Part shown: positions 1 to 11,257 of the stretch, piece by piece | How positions within the stretch are numbered: position 1 is the first letter of the stretch | Layout: each line of letters begins with the position of its first letter | Source: Ceratopteris richardii | Lineage: Eukaryota > Streptophyta > Polypodiopsida > Polypodiales > Pteridaceae | Direction of reading: 5' to 3' | DNA: 64,000 nt | Assembly: GCA_020310875.1 (NCBI GenBank) | Contig: CM035407.1 | Span: 217,899,145 to 217,963,144 of the forward strand | Notes under the pieces: generated by a model | Told to the model about the DNA's origin: nothing | The model's input: the letters and a program-made list of their open reading frames with translations, nothing else | The model's database searches: none | Translations under genes and position numbers: made by a program

Positions 1-2225
1 GCATATGCTTGCTTGTATACATACTTGTACATATACATATGCATATGCATGTGTGTATACATATACAAATGCATTCATGTATACATATGCATTCAAGTAT
101 ACATATGCATTCGAGTATAAATATGCATATGCATTCAAGTATACATATGCATTCAAGTATACATATGCATATGCATACATGTATACATATACATATGCAT
201 ATGCTTGCTTGTATACATACTTGTACATATACATATGCATATGCATGTGTGTATACATGTACATATGTATTCATGTATAATATACATATACATATATTCA
301 TGTATACATATACCTATACAAAAATATAAAGTATGTGTGCATATACATATACATATATTCATGTATACATATACATATACATATGCATATGCATTCAAGT
401 GTCATGTATGTATTCAAGCCAAGCCATTTGCATGCATGCATGTATGTATGCATACATGTATACATATACATATACACGTATGTATGCATATGCATGCATG
501 TATGCATATGCATTCATGTATGCATATGCATTCATGTATGCATATGCATGCATGCATGTATGTATATGCATTCATGTATGCATATGCATTCATGTATGCA
601 CATGCATTCATGTATGTATGCATATGCATACATGTATGCATATGCATACATGTATGCATATGCATACATGTATGCATATGCATACATGTATGCATATGCA
701 TACATGTATGCATATGCATACATGTATGCATATGCATGCATGCATGTATGTATATGCATTCATGTATGCATATGCATTCATGTATGCATATGCATTCATG
801 TATGCATATGCATTCATGTATGCATATGTATACATGTATGGATATGCATTCATGTATGCATATGCATTCATGTATGCATGTATGCATTCATGTACGCATG
901 CATGAATGCATATGCATTCATGTATGCATATGCATTCATGTATGCATATGCATGCATGCATGTATGTGCATGCATGCATGTATGTGTATGCATTCATGTA
1001 TGCATATGCATTCATGTATGCATATGCATTCATGTATGCATATGCATGCATGCATGCATGTATGCATATGCATTCATGTATGCACATGCATTCATGTATG
1101 CACATGCATTCATGTATGTATGCATATGCATGCATGAATGCATATGCATGCATGAATGCATATGCATTCATGTATGCATATGCATGCATGCATGTATGTA
1201 TATACATTCATGTATGCATATGCATTCATGTATGCATATGTATACATATGCATTCATGTATGCATGCATATATGCATATGCATTCATGTATATATGCATG
1301 CATGTATGCATATGCATGCATGTATGCATGCATATATGCATATGCATGCATGTATGCATATGCATTCATGTATGCATATGCATGCATGCATGTATGTATA
1401 TGCATTCATGTATGCATATGCATTCATGTATGCATATGCATGCATGTATGCATATGCATGCATGTATGCATATGCATACATGTATGCATGCATGCATATA
1501 TATACATGCATGCATGCATGTATATATATGCATTCATGTATGCATATGCATTCATGCATGCATTCATGTATTCATATGCATGCATGCATGTATGTATGTA
1601 TGCATATGCATGCATGTATGCATATGCATGCATGCATGTATGTATATGCATTCATCTATGCATATGCATTCATGTATGCATATGCATTCATGTATGCATA
1701 TGCATTCATGTATGCATATGCATTCATGTATGCATATGCATGCATGTATGCATATGCATGCATGTATGCATATGCATGCATGCATGTATGCATGTATGTA
1801 TGCATATGCATTCATGTATGCATATGCATTCATGTATGCATATGCATTCATGTATGCATATGCATTCATGTATGCATATGCATGCATGTATGCATATGCA
1901 TGCATGTATGCATATGCATGCATGTATGCATATGCATGCATGCATGTATGCATGTATGTATGCATATGCATGCATGTATGCATATGCATGCATGTATGCA
2001 TATGCATTCATGTATGCATATGCATGCATGCATGTATTTATATGCATTCATGTATGCATATGCATTCATGTATGCATTCATGTATGCATATGCATTCACG
2101 TATGCATTCATGTATGCATATGCATTCATGTATGCATATGCATTCATGTATGCATATGCATTCATGTAAGCATTCATGTATTCATATGCATGCATGTATG
2201 TATGTATGCATATGCATGCATGTGT
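1..2225. repeat. 18-bp self-complementary minisatellite array
   Basis: Tandem array with basic unit TGCATATGCATTCATGTA and variants in which the TT is TA or GC. Ten bases of the unit (TGCATATGCA) are a perfect palindrome and the other eight centre on CATG, so the unit is close to its own reverse complement. Long stretches alternate purine and pyrimidine strictly, so cruciform or Z-form folding is plausible. The first 420 bases are a diverged ATACATATGCAT-rich zone in which bases 1-60 recur at 197-256, giving a 196-bp higher-order period. Because 18 is a multiple of 3 and the unit lacks stops, several frames on both strands stay open and read as Met-His-Cys-Tyr-Ala repeats; I take these as spurious. 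The array runs off the left edge. Confidence 0.95.
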
Positions 2226-2739
2226 TTGCTCTATGCGATATGCTATAAAATACACATGAGTTTCTTGATAAAGCAGTTATCACTTCTTTCTGATGTATGA
2301 ACTAGTATTTGATAATGACCATAAATTATGTTTCTGATTTTGACTTTTTAGACTTCAGTTAAAATGAAAAAGATTCTTTTTTATCTTGTTGTAAAATCTA
2401 TTACCACTACTTAATTCACTACTGCAATATACGTGTTTGGTTTTGACAACATTCGTGAAATTAGAGAAATATGTACCTATTTGAAATCATGACTGTACCT
2501 ATTTGAAATCATGACTGATACATAGCTATTTGATTCATCTAAGCCTCTAAAACATACAATTTACTTGTAGAGTTGTGTGAACAAAAATTGTGAATAGCAA
2601 AGATCATTTCATGTAATGAATTGAATATAGTCTAAGCTCTTAAGTATATGATGCATTATTGAACAATCATCAGCGAGAGTTCATCACAACTAAGGTTGCC
2701 CCAAGCACCCGGCGTGCGCCGTATTTCCGATGGTTGGCT
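2226..2739. other. AT-rich spacer, no gene seen
   Basis: No open frame or recognisable element. It holds one exact 22-bp tandem duplication (unit GTACCTATTTGAAATCATGACT, two copies at 2473-2516). Confidence 0.6.
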
Positions 2740-3976
2740 TGATCCACTGACCGTCGCTTTCATGCCAACAATGCGTTGATTCTCATGGGATTTCCAAAAG
2801 GCTCGAATCTTGTGTGCTGCCTATGGAAGAGTTGGAATAAAGTCAAAAGCTTCACAAGAATAAGTGAAGATTGGAAGTGGGCAGCCGATATTTGACGAAA
2901 AGACTCTATGTGATTCCGGATCCATGGCATCCAGATTGTGGAATCTTGGAACATTCTAAATGCCAAGAGGTTATGGAACAAAGGCTTCAAAAAAGAGAAA
3001 CACCTCTAGAAGCAAGAGACCAACCAGTGGATCAACTTTGAGAATATTGAATCTAGCGTCAACATTTCATATGAAGAATGGAATACTCTGCAAAGAAGAC
3101 ATCTCGCTAGGACTACTCTAAAGTTCATCTTCTCACGGGGCATGACATGTCGAGCTTGCTTGTTCTGAGATGGTACAATGGTAATTTCCTATCAAAAATC
3201 CGGAACATCAAAGAAACCATTGATTATCACGTTAACCTCAACAAGAAGTGGTGCCTATCATGGACATGGCTTTGGTGGCACATGAAGTTCATGGCTATCT
3301 AGCACCCCCTCATTCAAATAAAAAAGTGTGTCCTCTTATGGAAAATTCTTCATCATGGTATTTGGACCAACCATAAGGCTAGCAAAATTTGTGGGATTCC
3401 TCCCTGGTGCAAACGCTCCTACAGATCCATCCAAGATGTTTCTCACATCTTCTTTACTTGTCCCAACTCCAACAGGCTATGCCAGATTGTTGGAAAGAAA
3501 ATTAGACTTCAAAAACATATCAGTTGTAAGCAAGGTCTGCTAGAAGAAGCGATTGGCTGCTCCGTGACTCTCTAGAACGCCATCAGACAGGAGGTCCTAT
3601 GGAAGATCTGGCATGAAAGATGTGCTTTTAACTTTGGTGACTCCCCCAAAGAGTGTTTGATTGAGAAATCTCTGTTCTTCCTTGGCAAAAGGATCGCTAA
3701 CTGTAAGAAATCCCCCCCCCCCCCCTTCAGGCATCATCAAGTGCTCCTTTTGATCAACAACAAGCTTAAACTCAAGTGGGCCCTGAATGAGGGTGATGAG
3801 AGGGTGATTAACCTTCTTTGTAATGCCATCTAAAATCTATATAAGCTTCCCCTGCTTTGTGGGTTTGAGGGGATCCTTGTGCACTAGTACCCTTCTCTTG
3901 TACTTTTCTTTTAATTAATTTAATTCTGGGAGAGTAGGCTAAGGCCAAACTACCTATTTTATATATTAAAAAAAGA
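2740..3976 (+). mobile_element. 5'-truncated LINE fragment (post-RT part, zf-RVT, 3'UTR)
   Basis: Degraded C-terminal part of a LINE ORF2 in the plus strand. Around 3320-3480 a frame reads as the zf-RVT domain that follows reverse transcriptase in plant LINEs (LLWKILHHGIWT, then DVSHIFFTCPNSNRL). The reading frame ends with HHQVLLLINNK and VINLLCNAI and a TAA at 3831-3833. The 3'UTR contains GGGAGAGTAGGCTAAGGCC and ends in a short A-tract near 3969-3976. The same C-terminus and 3'UTR recur at 39816-40142, so both come from one LINE family. Several stops and frameshifts make it dead. A run of 14 C at 3712-3725 interrupts the frame. The left boundary is uncertain. Confidence 0.8.
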
Positions 3977-3987
3977 CAATTCCTTCT

Positions 3988-5444
3988 TCAACACATTCCA
4001 TAATTCATAGAAAATTATTTCCATGTATGCATTGATTTGTATTTCTTATGTACATGGCATGACTTCAAAAATTGTGCACCTTTAACTGATGAACGTTATA
4101 CATTTCATCAAGGTTTTCTTTATGTTCAACAGAGATTATGCATTGCACAAGCTTTTAAAGATTTTGTAATTAAGAAAATGCATGAACCATCTTAGATGGG
4201 TCATAGAGGCATACAGAGCACCATTTCTACTTGCAAAGATTTCTTCTTTTGGCCCCACATGGAAAAGGTATTGCAAATTATGTTTCTCAATGCATTGTTT
4301 GTCAATATGTAAAACGCCATCACTGTAAATCATTTGGATTATTAATGTCTCCTCCCATTCCGAACGAACCATGGGAACAAATCTCTATGGATTTTATCAC
4401 TGGTCTTGCTATCACTTCATCACATAATGATATGATTCGAATGATAGCTGATAGGTTTATTAAATATTCATCTTTCATTCCTTTTAGAAAAACTTTGTCT
4501 ACACCTCTGGCTCCAAAATTATTCATTAAATGCATTTTCCCAGATCATGGATTTCCTAAAGTAATGTTATTTGATCTAAATGTTCATTTTGGCAATCATT
4601 TTTGGGTTGCCTTATTCCAACATTTTGGTTCTAAAATAGATTTTAGCTTTGCATTTCATCCTGAAAGTAATGGACAAAGTGAGGCTATAAATAGTACTAT
4701 TCTTGATTTATTGGATTGGTATTCATTAGATACTCCCACCAATTGGGATGAAAAGTTGCCATTGCTTGAGTTTGCTTACAATAACACCACACACACCAGT
4801 ACTAGTCCTACACCTTTTGAAATTGTTTATTGGAAAAAGCTTCCCACTTCCATGTGACTCACTCAAACTGATATTCTGATGGCTGATTTTATTCCTCAAG
4901 ATCACATTTCTATACTTCGTGATGTGCACAAGCACATTAGGAAAAGCCAAGAACGTTATACACGTAATGACAATACCACATGATTAGCCAAGGAATTTAA
5001 GGAGAATGATCTTGTACGATTACGCATTATTAGAAGATGTTTGAGAAATATTTTAGAGCATCCTAAAATTAAACTTGCACCATGCTATTATGGACCGTCT
5101 CATATTTTTCATAAAATTAATGATAATTCGTTCAAATTAAATATACCATCTCATTGGAATATACATAACTCTTTTCATTTTAGTTTACTTAAACAACTTA
5201 AAGGCCCTTTACCACTTACTCCATTGTGGATGACCCTCCTTTAATTGAAGCACAATCTCAAATCTTAGTTCCTGAGAAAATAATTGATCATGATTTCACT
5301 ACTACATGCATAAGTACTCAGCATCATCGATATTTAATTAAGTATAAAAATCACTCTATTGAAGAATGTCAACTGATACATAAAACATCATTAACACTAC
5401 ATTATGAACACTTAATTGCTGAATATCATACACATACACATTAA
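3988..5444 (+). pseudogene. Ty3/gypsy integrase and chromodomain-like C-terminus
   Basis: Remnant of a gypsy pol. A frame from about 4050 gives the H2C2 zinc-binding region (MHEPS, MGHRGIQSTIS, then CIVCQ). The integrase core follows at 4231-4857: the first catalytic Asp is in MDFITGL, the second in LFDLNVHFG, and the Glu region is HPESNGQSEAIN. After stops near 4857 and 4983 the frame resumes at 5041-5244 (GPSHIFHKIND) and 5226-5444, where HRYLIKYKNHSIEE resembles the core of a chromodomain, as expected for the chromovirus branch of gypsy. Protease, RT and RNase H are absent, so the copy is 5'-truncated at its junction with the LINE on the left. At least three disruptions exclude function. 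Confidence 0.88.
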
Positions 5445-6145
5445 TGTAACTCCTCCATGAACATTTCCATGCATGTGTTTTTGCATGGAGCATGCTTATT
5501 TTTTTTTAGTGATGGAACATGTGCCTGGCCATCCATGTTTAATTTCATTTTATGCACTGAGATTAGTTGCTTTTTCAACTTAGAAGCATGTTATGAATTA
5601 TGGAATTTCTTGAATAAGTAATTATTGGAGTGAAATTTATTAATTTATAAATGTTTTTTGGTGTTTTTGATATAGCAGCTGAAGGTTCATGAGGGCATGA
5701 AAGGGCATGGATGTTTTGAATATTTTTGGACATCAAATAATCGGATTCATATTTTATACAGTTTGTTAACAAACCCACGTACAGAGTTCTATTTTTAGAA
5801 CAGTTAGTAAAAGTAGTGGTTAGGATAAGGATCGTTGTAAACCATGATCTCTATTAATAAAAGCAAAGGTTCTCCATAAAAGAGAGCAACTTTTACCTTC
5901 ATGCATGCTTTTCAAAGCTGCCTCACTTTAACCGCTATTTTAGATATAATAAAAAATACATGCACTCTAGGGATTGTCGAAATAGAGTCCCTGAGGAAGA
6001 TTGCACCCAATCATGTGTTTTATCTCCTCTCTTTGCATATCTATTTTTCTGTGTGTTTTCAGCACCCATATCCTCTGTGTGAACATGAATTAAGATCCGA
6101 GGAACATGAACACCTATCATACATCTCGTATGGTGAGGCTGAATA
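5445..6145 (+). repeat. Probable 3' LTR of the gypsy remnant
   Basis: Noncoding stretch directly after the gypsy pol end. It has an AATAAAAG polyadenylation-like signal near 5857. Parts of it (TTCATGAGGGCATG around 5685 and ATTGCACCCAATC near 6000) match the tandem 520-bp repeats at 15600-16410, so both belong to one LTR family. Exact ends and a TG/CA boundary could not be fixed. Confidence 0.55.
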
Positions 6146-7582
6146 AGTCTTCCACTTGCATCACTAAAGAGATCCCAAGATCTGGGTGTCTCCTAGCTAA
6201 GAAAATCTCACCACAACCCTCTTTATCAAATGAAAAAGGCTTATGAAAAAACGTGAAATTGTTACATCCATGACCATATGGACGTACCTAAGCATTATCC
6301 ACAGAAGCATACATAGTATGTATCTTCGCAATATATAAATAGAATTGAAAGGCTGAATTCAAAGCGCAAACATTGGCCAACAACACCTACAAGTGTTTGT
6401 CAACTCTATTCTTTAGGCTCAGAAACTTGCATAAATCTGTGGTGGTTGCTCCCACCATAACTAAAAACATTTTAAGAAACTTGTGGATTTACTAGAATGG
6501 TTGAAAAGAGAGCCCCAAAGATGAATATTTGTTGTTGAAGAAGTACAAAATAGCACTCTTCGTGATGTTCTTGAACCTGTGTAATGAGAACTATGCATGA
6601 AAGTACCCTAGAATGACTCCAAAAATCATCACAAAAATGCTTAAAAAGAGGCTCTGAAAGCAAAGAATGAAGTTTTGAGGGAGCAAAACATGTCTAATGT
6701 TAACCTTAGCCTTTTCCCGTCTCCAAAAACCATAAGAGTGTATCTTAATGGCAAAAGAGCTTGTCCTTTAAGCAAGCTCCTAGGGGGAACAAACTCGGAT
6801 GGGTGACCTCCTAAGAAGTGCCAAGAACCTCTAGCTTCCTTGATGGTTGAGGTCCTCCCTTTGCACACAGCCAACAGTGACTTTAGTGACTCAGATGAAA
6901 AGGTATGCCAAGGTCTATGCCTTAGTTGTCGGCTTAGTCATAAGCCTTGGAGAAAGTGAGCGGGTGCATGCTTCACTCACACAAAAGTAACAAAGCTTTG
7001 CATCTACATGATGTGATAACAATGAAGTATTTTGATGGCGATGCACTACTATAAACTCTCCTTCTGAGACCTTCAGAATGATACCCTCGCGGTATAAAGC
7101 CAAGCTCCACACACCACACATAGTATTCCAGAACAAGGCTACAGAATACATAAAAACCACACAATACACAGACCACGAACACAAATTTCTTAGATCACAC
7201 AAATGTGATCCAACTTATATTATGTGGCTAACTAAGCCATTAAAAGTTTTATTAAAGAACAACCATTTGACCTTTCACATGAACACTAACGATAACAGTG
7301 AAATTGCTTCATGTTTGAAAAGTTATCTTGCTTCTCTCGTAATAGTGATTATGCTGCGAATGAATGTATGCATGCCATTGAAATGGATTTGTAGTAGTGT
7401 GACGTATCCAAATAATGGCATTTTGTTTAGCTTCAAGTCCCATTTTTGGATACATAATTGTACTCTTACTTATCCACTTAGTTTCAAACATAGAAAAACT
7501 AAAATATAATATAAGAAAATTATGTTATAACTATAATATTTTTTGTAATTATGAGTTTTCAGAACACTAAATTGGGACCATT
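6146..7582. other. Unclassified stretch with broken minus-strand frames
   Basis: No family recognised. The minus strand has three medium frames: 6472-6663, 6641-6874 and 6915-7202. The last (95 residues) includes ALYREGIILKVSEGEF and reads like real protein rather than noise, but I cannot assign it. The first two overlap in different frames, suggesting a frameshift. They may be one decayed transposon or gene fragment. Confidence 0.35.
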
Positions 7583-8142
7583 TCATGGGTTTAGATTATG
7601 TCCGTGGGCCGATTCCCCATGATGATGAGATTCTGGCAATGAAATAGTAGGGTAATAGGGGCCATTTGAGCGCCGTTGTTTAGATGGTGTCAGCCAATTG
7701 GCCCACATGTGCTATCGATAACGAGAGATTCTGAAACTGACATGGTCCCGTTTTCTTTAAGAAAGGCGTGAACTCTCAGGAATTGCCGGGGTGGACCTCC
7801 GACGACGTAAACGTTACCATTTCAGGAAACTCTTATTCGAATGTACGTCTCATGGTGACGTATCCGACCGCCAACATGGCCGCCTCCAACCTCCCGGTGC
7901 AACGTGCGAGGTAGTGGCTGCCATTTCTCTTTCTCCCCTTCTCAAATCATTGGTTATAACAAACACTAAATAATTAAAACTTAGTTGTCCCCACAAACGC
8001 TGCATTCCAGCAGACGGACAGATATGATTCATGAATTGGGGTGATGTTTTGTTGGTTTGACTTATCGATGTTGCAACTTGCATTTGAGGGAATGTCATGT
8101 TCTGTAGTAGACTGTGGCTCTTTTAAACAATAATCATTGATA
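7583..8142. repeat. Unclassified dispersed repeat, copy A, left part
   Basis: Matches 21715-22205 along its length, for example TGTCCGTGGGCC, GGTGACGT, TGACTTATCGATGTTGCA and CTTTTAAA. It is richer in CpG than its surroundings. It carries a GACGT-type inverted pair around 7844-7860 that copy B keeps as two GACGTC sites. The first about 85 bases appear twice in copy A (7583 and 7663 onward, GGGACCATTT and GGGGCCATTT). No open frame or terminal inverted repeat was seen. It is interrupted at 8142 by a LINE and resumes at 10902. Confidence 0.75.
8132..8142. repeat. Left target-site duplication of the inverted LINE
   Basis: AATCATTGATA, repeated exactly at 10902-10912 on the other side of the LINE. 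Copy B of the host repeat has the corresponding single uninterrupted site at about 22142-22152. Confidence 0.88.
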
Positions 8143-8199
8143 AACGCCAAGAAGGAGCTCACATGTCTCCATCTCTTTCATATTCATATTGTAAAGCTT

Positions 8200-10640
8200 G
8201 CATTAGTTTTGAATTGGCTTCCAAAACTTTTTGGAGTGAACACAGGAGGTGAAGAGGTGGGCAAGATCTTCCTCATTTCCACACAATATACACTTTCCAT
8301 TACTTTTTTGGCAAATCTTGGCTTTCTGACCTGTCCAGATGCCATTATGGATGATCAGCCATTGGAGCATACTATGCTTAATAGATAGAGGATAGGCCCA
8401 AGTAGCCTTAAATATGTAAGTCCACTGAGACTGAGACTAGGAAGTTTTCCATCTACTGTTGAGTTTCCTAACTAGTGAGGAAATATTCTCCTTCTTCTTC
8501 TTGAATTGATTGAAGATGCCGAGAGCAACATCAGTTATTGATATACTTCTATGTTGGCAGCAGCAGTTCAACAAGACTTGTAGTAGCCCAGTAGTGTGCA
8601 CCATGGTCAATTTACAGGCTCTAGACAAACCAACGAAGTTAGAGAAAAGATTTGCATCCATCATAGTATTATTAATAATCACACTGTAGCCATTAGTAAA
8701 TCCAAATTTTTTGCACTTATTTTTTATGATGGAAAGGTTTTCTTGGTTTTTCTCAGCCATCCAACCGGTCCAGAGAGAGTCTTGAAGATAGAACATTTTA
8801 TTAGTTGCAAATTTGTCACTTAATATGTAGTCAAATTTTATACTCATCCACGAGCTCCACATGGAACAAATAAGTCTGCTGCCCACAGGAACAAATTTCT
8901 TAGGAGAACACACAATATCCCAAAGAGTATTGTTAGTCCAAGCTTTCTAGTGTTCAATATGAAAACGATGGATGTTTCTTTTAATGAGGCAGGCCCAAAA
9001 ATCATCAGTATTTAAACACCTTAAAATCCATTTAGCAGAAAAGCGCACCGACATTCTAGATGGACAAAGCAAACCAAGGCCACCATTCTCCTTTTTTAAA
9101 CAACATGTGTCCCAGGCCACTTTTGTAATGCAGCTTTGATGAAAATTACCACTCCATAAAAACCTCCTAGCAAGCATAATGATTTGACTTGAATCCTTTT
9201 TAGATGGTTTCCAACAAGCAAGAAAGTAGATAATAGAGGGCAATAAGTAGTGAGTGAGCACAAAAATCATGTGAGTGATAGATTGTTGCAATCCAATCCA
9301 TTTGAGTATATTATTCCTAAACTTTCAGCCACCAAGTCCCATTCTTGACTGAAGAAAACATGAAATCCCATCGGAATCCCAAGCAATCTAAAAATTATAC
9401 CCCATCGGAATCCCAAGCAATCTAAAAATTATACCATCTTTAATACTTTCACAACCAATATCTTTAATGCAAGTAGGAATACAGTAGTTAGAGGATCTAA
9501 AGGCATATTTCTTTTGATTTATGTTAGACCCACTTGCTAAATAGAAAATGTCCAAACAACAAAACAAATTTTTCGCATACAACTCATTAGCTCTGGTTAA
9601 AACATTAGTGTCATCTGCAAACATCTGGAGGCAAAGGTGGGTAGGGGATTTAGGAATATTTATACCTTGAATTTGTCCAAAATCAAGAAATTCCTTAATC
9701 AGCCATCCAAGAGCATCACTAGTTATGGCAAATAAGAGAGGGGGCCAAGGGGCAACCTTCCCTTATAGATATTTGGAGCTTAATGGGAGCATTCAATCTA
9801 CCATTGATGGACACTTTAGAAAAAGCCAAATAAGATACTAACATACTTGATGAAATTTCTTCCAAGACCAAATATCATGAAGAGAGTGGAGAATGAAGTT
9901 CCACTCAATCCTATCATAGGCCTTATCAAAGTCAATCTTGAAGAAGTAATAGTCTTGGTTACTTTCTTCGGCAGAGTCCATACCTTCCCATAAAGAAATG
10001 ATAGACTCCAAGATATATCTACCCCTTAGGAAACCTTTTTGTTCAGGGAGAATGACTCTTTCATAATGGGGATAAGCCTCCTAGCCAAAGAGGAAGCATA
10101 AATTTTGTATATAGAAGTCAGAAAGGATATGGGTCTCCAATTATTAAGGTCATCCTTGGGTCCTTTTTTTATGAATCAACTTGATAACACGAGTGTTTAT
10201 AGACATAGGAGGAGTACCTCTCTTCACAGCATCTTGCCACACCAAGAGAATGAGGGGGGTTTAAAAATCTTTCATAACCAAGAAGAACTCATTTGGAATC
10301 CCATCAAGACCAAGAGACTTGTAGGGTTTCAATTCACTAAGGATTTCTTTGACCTCACCGGCAGTGAGGGGTAGGTCCAATATGGTAGCCAGGCTGGTAG
10401 GAACCATTTTTTTCCTTTTAAGAGCAATAAGAGCTCTGGCCCTCTGGATATCCTCCTTACACTTGGGAGCAGCAGAGAAAACATTAGTAAAAAAGCAAGA
10501 GGCCTCTTGCAAGCACTCATCTTATGGAATCAATGGAGGTCCATTATATTGTGGAATATCTAGCTGAGTAGAAACCAAAGGGTCTCTAATAGTGGGCAGA
10601 AGGAATTTTATTTCTCTTGCAAAAGTGATCTACTCTGAAT
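8200..10640 (-). pseudogene. LINE ORF2 fragment (pre-RT, RT, zf-RVT)
   Basis: Read from right to left. The pre-RT region is at 10640-10261 (FFTNVFSAAPK, KSLGLDGIPNEFF, where plant LINEs have the conserved LDGxPxEF motif). Next comes an RT with several breaks. Its catalytic motif is MFADDTNVL near 9624-9598, so the double Asp is kept, followed by FRLLGIPMG near 9410. The thumb and post-RT part is at 9291-8947 (ARRFLWSGN, WDTCCLKKENGGLG). The last frame, 8913-8437, continues to a zf-RVT at about 8290-8200 with CILC, AHLF and SC in zinc-binding order. At least five frameshifts or stops separate these pieces. RT and cDNA synthesis are the family role; this copy cannot perform them. Confidence 0.85.
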
Positions 10641-10659
10641 CTATGTTACCTATATTCAA

Positions 10660-10901
10660 GCTATTTCTACTACTGTTGACTACAACACTAGGATAAGTGA
10701 TATGCTGAATGGTCAAAAGTACTCCAAATGGAGGGACATCTTGTTAAAAGTATACTCTTCCTACAGATTTATGATGGCCCAATCCTTTTATCTGTTATGA
10801 TTTATTTTTTATGTGCTTTCTGGTGAAGTGCTGGGGGCGTGCCCTTGCATAGTGTATACTTTATCATTTACTTAATTAATCTTGGCTTTCTCAAAAAAAA
10901 A
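10660..10901 (+). pseudogene. Sense-oriented 3' end of the same LINE
   Basis: The frame MLNGQKYSKWRDILLKVYSS ends at 10798-10800, followed by about 90 bases of 3'UTR and a poly(A) tract abutting the right duplication. The exact inversion junction lies between about 10640 and 10690 and cannot be placed to the base. Confidence 0.7.
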
Positions 10902-10953
10902 AATCATTGATACATTGAATTGAGGGAACATTGCTATTTCTCAAGTTTTGTTC
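10902..10953. repeat. Unclassified repeat, copy A, middle part
   Basis: Begins with the right copy of AATCATTGATA and continues with CATTGAATTGAGGG and CTATTTCTCAAGTTTT, matching copy B at 22150-22192. It ends with the left SINE duplication AAGTTTTGTTC at 10943-10953. Confidence 0.8.
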
Positions 10954-11257
10954 TTCTTGTCCGAGGCCGCTATCCGGGTGGTTGGGCTACTCGTCTCTGG
11001 AGGCAGGGGCGAGGGTTCAACCCCCGTCGGTAGCATGTGAGGGACATGTATGACATTGGAATGATGTGTCATGTGACTGATGTGCCACCACCTGTTCTGC
11101 CCCGCAGTAGTTGTGACCGTAATTTAAACCAGCTATGTAAACCCCTGTTCCTGTGGGATAAGGGGGGTCCCATGGGTACTATGCCCTTCTTTGTATGGTT
11201 GCAATTTCAAAGTTAAAGCCCGGGGGAGTAGGCCTCGACCAAACCTCCATTAAAAAA
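10954..11257 (+). mobile_element. tRNA-derived SINE
   Basis: A 304-bp insert flanked by 11-bp duplications AAGTTTTGTTC (10943-10953 and 11258-11268). The 5' head is tRNA-like: an A-box-like CTATCCGGGTGG at 10970-10981 and a B-box GGTTCAACCCC from 11014, about 33 bases apart, the usual internal RNA polymerase III promoter layout. The body has no open frame. The tail has GGTCCCATGGGTACTATGCC and GGGGGAGTAGGCCTCGACC, then 8 A. That tail resembles the 3' ends of LINEs at 3850-3976, 32240-32345 and 40020-40142, which would explain mobilisation in trans. Copy B of the host repeat lacks this insert. Confidence 0.85.
10970..11024 (+). promoter_or_regulatory. Internal pol III promoter of the SINE (A and B boxes)
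   Basis: The A-box-like CTATCCGGGTGG (10970-10981) diverges at its first bases from the tRNA consensus. The B box GGTTCAACCCC (11014-11024) fits well. This is the basis for calling the element tRNA-derived; no full tRNA fold is kept. Confidence 0.65.

Larger units (their letters stand above)
8143..10901 (-). mobile_element. LINE with 5' inversion (twin-priming structure)
   Basis: The bulk of the insert (8143 to about 10650) is a minus-strand LINE ORF2. Its last 200-250 bases (about 10660-10901) read on the plus strand, with a C-terminal frame ending at TGA 10798-10800, a 3'UTR and a poly(A) of 11 at 10893-10903 (the last bases are shared with the duplication). The whole is bounded by the 11-bp duplication AATCATTGATA. 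An inverted upstream segment, a sense 3' segment with poly(A), and one duplication around both is the classic outcome of twin priming. The minus part ends on the left inside the zf-RVT region, and the plus part resumes near the protein C-terminus, as that model predicts. It is 5'-truncated and decayed. Confidence 0.85.

Noticed and set aside
1-2225. CRISPR-like array
   Set aside because: Units are contiguous with no unique spacers, and the surrounding genome is eukaryotic.
5-2300. Long open frames on both strands in the satellite, up to 637 residues
   Set aside because: They follow from an 18-bp unit without stops; the residues are only Met, His, Cys, Tyr, Ala, Ile, Val, Ser and the like, in several frames at once.
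10961-11035. Stand-alone tRNA gene
   Set aside because: A and B boxes are present, but the fold is not kept and the unit is part of a 304-bp element with a tail and target duplications.
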